This document shows positions 58,042-59,682 of a stretch of DNA of 59,682 nt, piece after piece. A program made the translations under genes and the position numbers. A model generated the notes under the pieces. It did no database searches. It saw nothing but the letters and a program-made list of their open reading frames with translations, and was not told where the DNA came from. This stretch comes from an uncultured Pelagibacteraceae bacterium (lineage in GTDB: Bacteria > Pseudomonadota > Alphaproteobacteria > Pelagibacterales > Pelagibacteraceae). The stretch's first letter is position 1, and each line of letters starts with the position of its first letter. The stretch lies in the NCBI GenBank assembly GCA_902511185.1, contig CABXEK010000004.1, positions 1-59,682 of the forward strand, written 5' to 3'.

Positions 58042-59400
58042 ATGTTTGAAAATTTGACAAATAAATTCGAAGAAATCTTTTCTTCTTTAAAAAAAGCTCC
58101 TTCACTTGATGAAGCTCAAGTTGATGAAGGTTTAAGAGGTATCAGGCAAGCTCTTTTAGAAGCAGACGTTACCTTAGAAGTAGCAAAAGACTTTATCGAC
58201 AATGTAAAACCAAAGGTTTTAGGACAAGAAATTATTAGATCAACTTCTCCAGGAGATATGGTCGTAAAAATTGTTTATGATGAATTAGTTAATTTATTAG
58301 GTGGATCAAATAATGAGATAAATTTGAGCGCTGTACCACCAGTTCCTATGATGCTTGTCGGTCTACAAGGTTCAGGAAAAACAACTACTACTGCAAAACT
58401 GGCTAAATATTTAGAGACCAATAAGAAAAAAAAGGTGATGATGGTTAGTCTTGATATTTATAGACCAGCAGCTCAAGAGCAATTAAGATCTCTAGGAGAA
58501 CAAAATAATATCTTAACATTACCCATCATTGAAGGCCAACAACCAACTGATATTTGTCAAAGAGCTATTAGTGCAGCTAATCTAAATGGAGCAGAGATTA
58601 TATTATTTGATACAGCTGGAAGAACTCAAATTGATTTACAAATGATGAGTGAAGTTAAACAAATTGAAAATGTGATAAACCCTACAGAGACATTTTTAGT
58701 TGCAGACTCGTTAACAGGACAAGTTGCAGCATCTGTAGCAAAAGAGTTTAAAAATACAGTCAATCTATCAGGGATAATTTTAACTAGAGCAGATGGTGAT
58801 GCAAGAGGTGGTGCAGCTGTCAGTATGAAATATGTTTCTGATGTACCGATCAAATTTTTAGGTATAGGAGAAAAAATTGATAATCTTGAAGTATTTCATC
58901 CGGATAGAATAGCAAACAGAATTCTTGGTATGGGAGATATAGTTTCTCTTGTAGAAAAAGCTGCACAAGATTTAGGAGAAGAGAATATTAAAAAAGCAGA
59001 AGAAAATTTAAAAAAAGGTCAATTTTCTATGCAAGATTATTTAACCCAGTTAAGACAAATGAAAAAAATGGGGGGTATCGAAGGCATCATGTCATTTATG
59101 CCAGGAGTTTCTAAAATGAAATCTCAAATGGATTCAGCTGGAATTGATGAAAGTATTATTACAAAAAATGAAGCTATTATTTTGTCAATGACAAAAAAAG
59201 AAAGAGAGAACCCAAAACTTATTGACGGTTCTAGAAAAAAAAGAATTGCTAATGGCTCTGGCACAGATCCAGCCACTATCAATAAATTGCTTAAGCAATT
59301 TAAAATGATGTCTGAAATGATGAAGAAGATGTCTAAAGGAAATCTGAAAGGTATGTCTGATAAAGGAATACCGCCAGAGCTATTTAATCAATTAAAATAA
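58042..59400 (+). CDS. ffh: Signal recognition particle protein Ffh
   Basis: MFENLTNKFEEIFSSLKK, VGLQGSGKTTTTAKLAKYL, DIYRPAAQEQLRSLG, FDTAGRTQID, C-terminal M domain; start corrected from ORF-track 58015 to ATG 58042. Confidence 0.97.
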   Translation: MFENLTNKFEEIFSSLKKAPSLDEAQVDEGLRGIRQALLEADVTLEVAKDFIDNVKPKVLGQEIIRSTSPGDMVVKIVYDELVNLLGGSNNEINLSAVPPVPMMLVGLQGSGKTTTTAKLAKYLETNKKKKVMMVSLDIYRPAAQEQLRSLGEQNNILTLPIIEGQQPTDICQRAISAANLNGAEIILFDTAGRTQIDLQMMSEVKQIENVINPTETFLVADSLTGQVAASVAKEFKNTVNLSGIILTRADGDARGGAAVSMKYVSDVPIKFLGIGEKIDNLEVFHPDRIANRILGMGDIVSLVEKAAQDLGEENIKKAEENLKKGQFSMQDYLTQLRQMKKMGGIEGIMSFMPGVSKMKSQMDSAGIDESIITKNEAIILSMTKKERENPKLIDGSRKKRIANGSGTDPATINKLLKQFKMMSEMMKKMSKGNLKGMSDKGIPPELFNQLK

Positions 59401-59415
59401 TAAAAAGGAGAACAA

Positions 59416-59682
59416 ATGTTAAAACTAAGATTATCAAGAGGTGGAACAAAAAAACGTCCTGTTTACAAGGTTGTTGTAGCAGACAGTCGTTTTGCAAGAG
59501 ATGGAAGATTTATTGAAAAAGTTGGTTTTTTTAATCCTCTTCTTCCTAAAGACAAAAAAGAAAGAGTTGGTCTTGAAGCTGAAAGAATTAAATACTGGCT
59601 AGGTCAAGGTGCTCAACCAACTACTAGAGTGGCAAGAATTTTAGGTGAAAATGAATTAATGCCAATGCCTGCAAATGGTAAC
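59416..59682 (+). CDS. rpsP: 30S ribosomal protein S16 (truncated by window end)
   Basis: [42 protein letters not shown]...; RBS aaaggag. Confidence 0.97.
   Translation, partial: MLKLRLSRGGTKKRPVYKVVVADSRFARDGRFIEKVGFFNPLLPKDKKERVGLEAERIKYWLGQGAQPTTRVARILGENELMPMPANGN

Noticed and set aside
57896-58105. Minus-strand 69-aa ORF across the ffh leader
   Set aside because: Overlaps the ffh start on the other strand; better explained as shadow of the structured leader and ffh N-terminus.
1-59682. CRISPR arrays, transposases, integrases, toxin-antitoxin pairs, tRNA/rRNA genes
   Set aside because: Looked for by reading through; no spaced direct-repeat array, mobile-element protein or tRNA/rRNA signature was recognised.

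Overview
AT-rich, gene-dense bacterial chromosome segment. Gene content, very short spacers and protein style fit a SAR11/Pelagibacterales alphaproteobacterium (inference, not proven by a marker gene). Left to right: rpe (partial), YggT-like protein, DUF4212-linked sodium/solute symporter, acs, EVE protein, 2OG-Fe(II) oxygenase, tsaD, hemC-hemD, MscS, folD, an FkbM methyltransferase, a haloacetate-dehalogenase-like hydrolase, an MBL-fold hydrolase, a PQQ-type sugar dehydrogenase; a photolyase/cryptochrome neighbourhood (15.9-21.3 kb) with two unusual flavoproteins and an uncalled DUF2256 mini-gene; argG, ispZ, hspQ; a ccmCDEFGH operon; a PagL-like protein; a 2-hydroxyacid/glycolate operon (FMN oxidase, aminotransferase, glcDEF, two reductases); an AcoR-like regulator divergent from an alcohol dehydrogenase plus two-ATPase ABC uptake operon; a TRAP operon whose large permease carries a long extra coiled-coil tail; ftsY, dapF, ffh and rpsP (partial). 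No rRNA, tRNA, CRISPR, transposase or prophage was seen. The best leads for undescribed biology are (i) a riboswitch-like three-hairpin leader with a competing alternative stem before the TRAP operon, (ii) a two-hairpin structured element before ffh, (iii) a domain-permuted photolyase-like protein beside a photolyase-related protein lacking the usual Fe-S CxxC, (iv) the DctM coiled-coil fusion, and (v) a perfect 24-bp palindrome at 22154-22177. All RNA structures were folded by eye; nothing was computed or searched.
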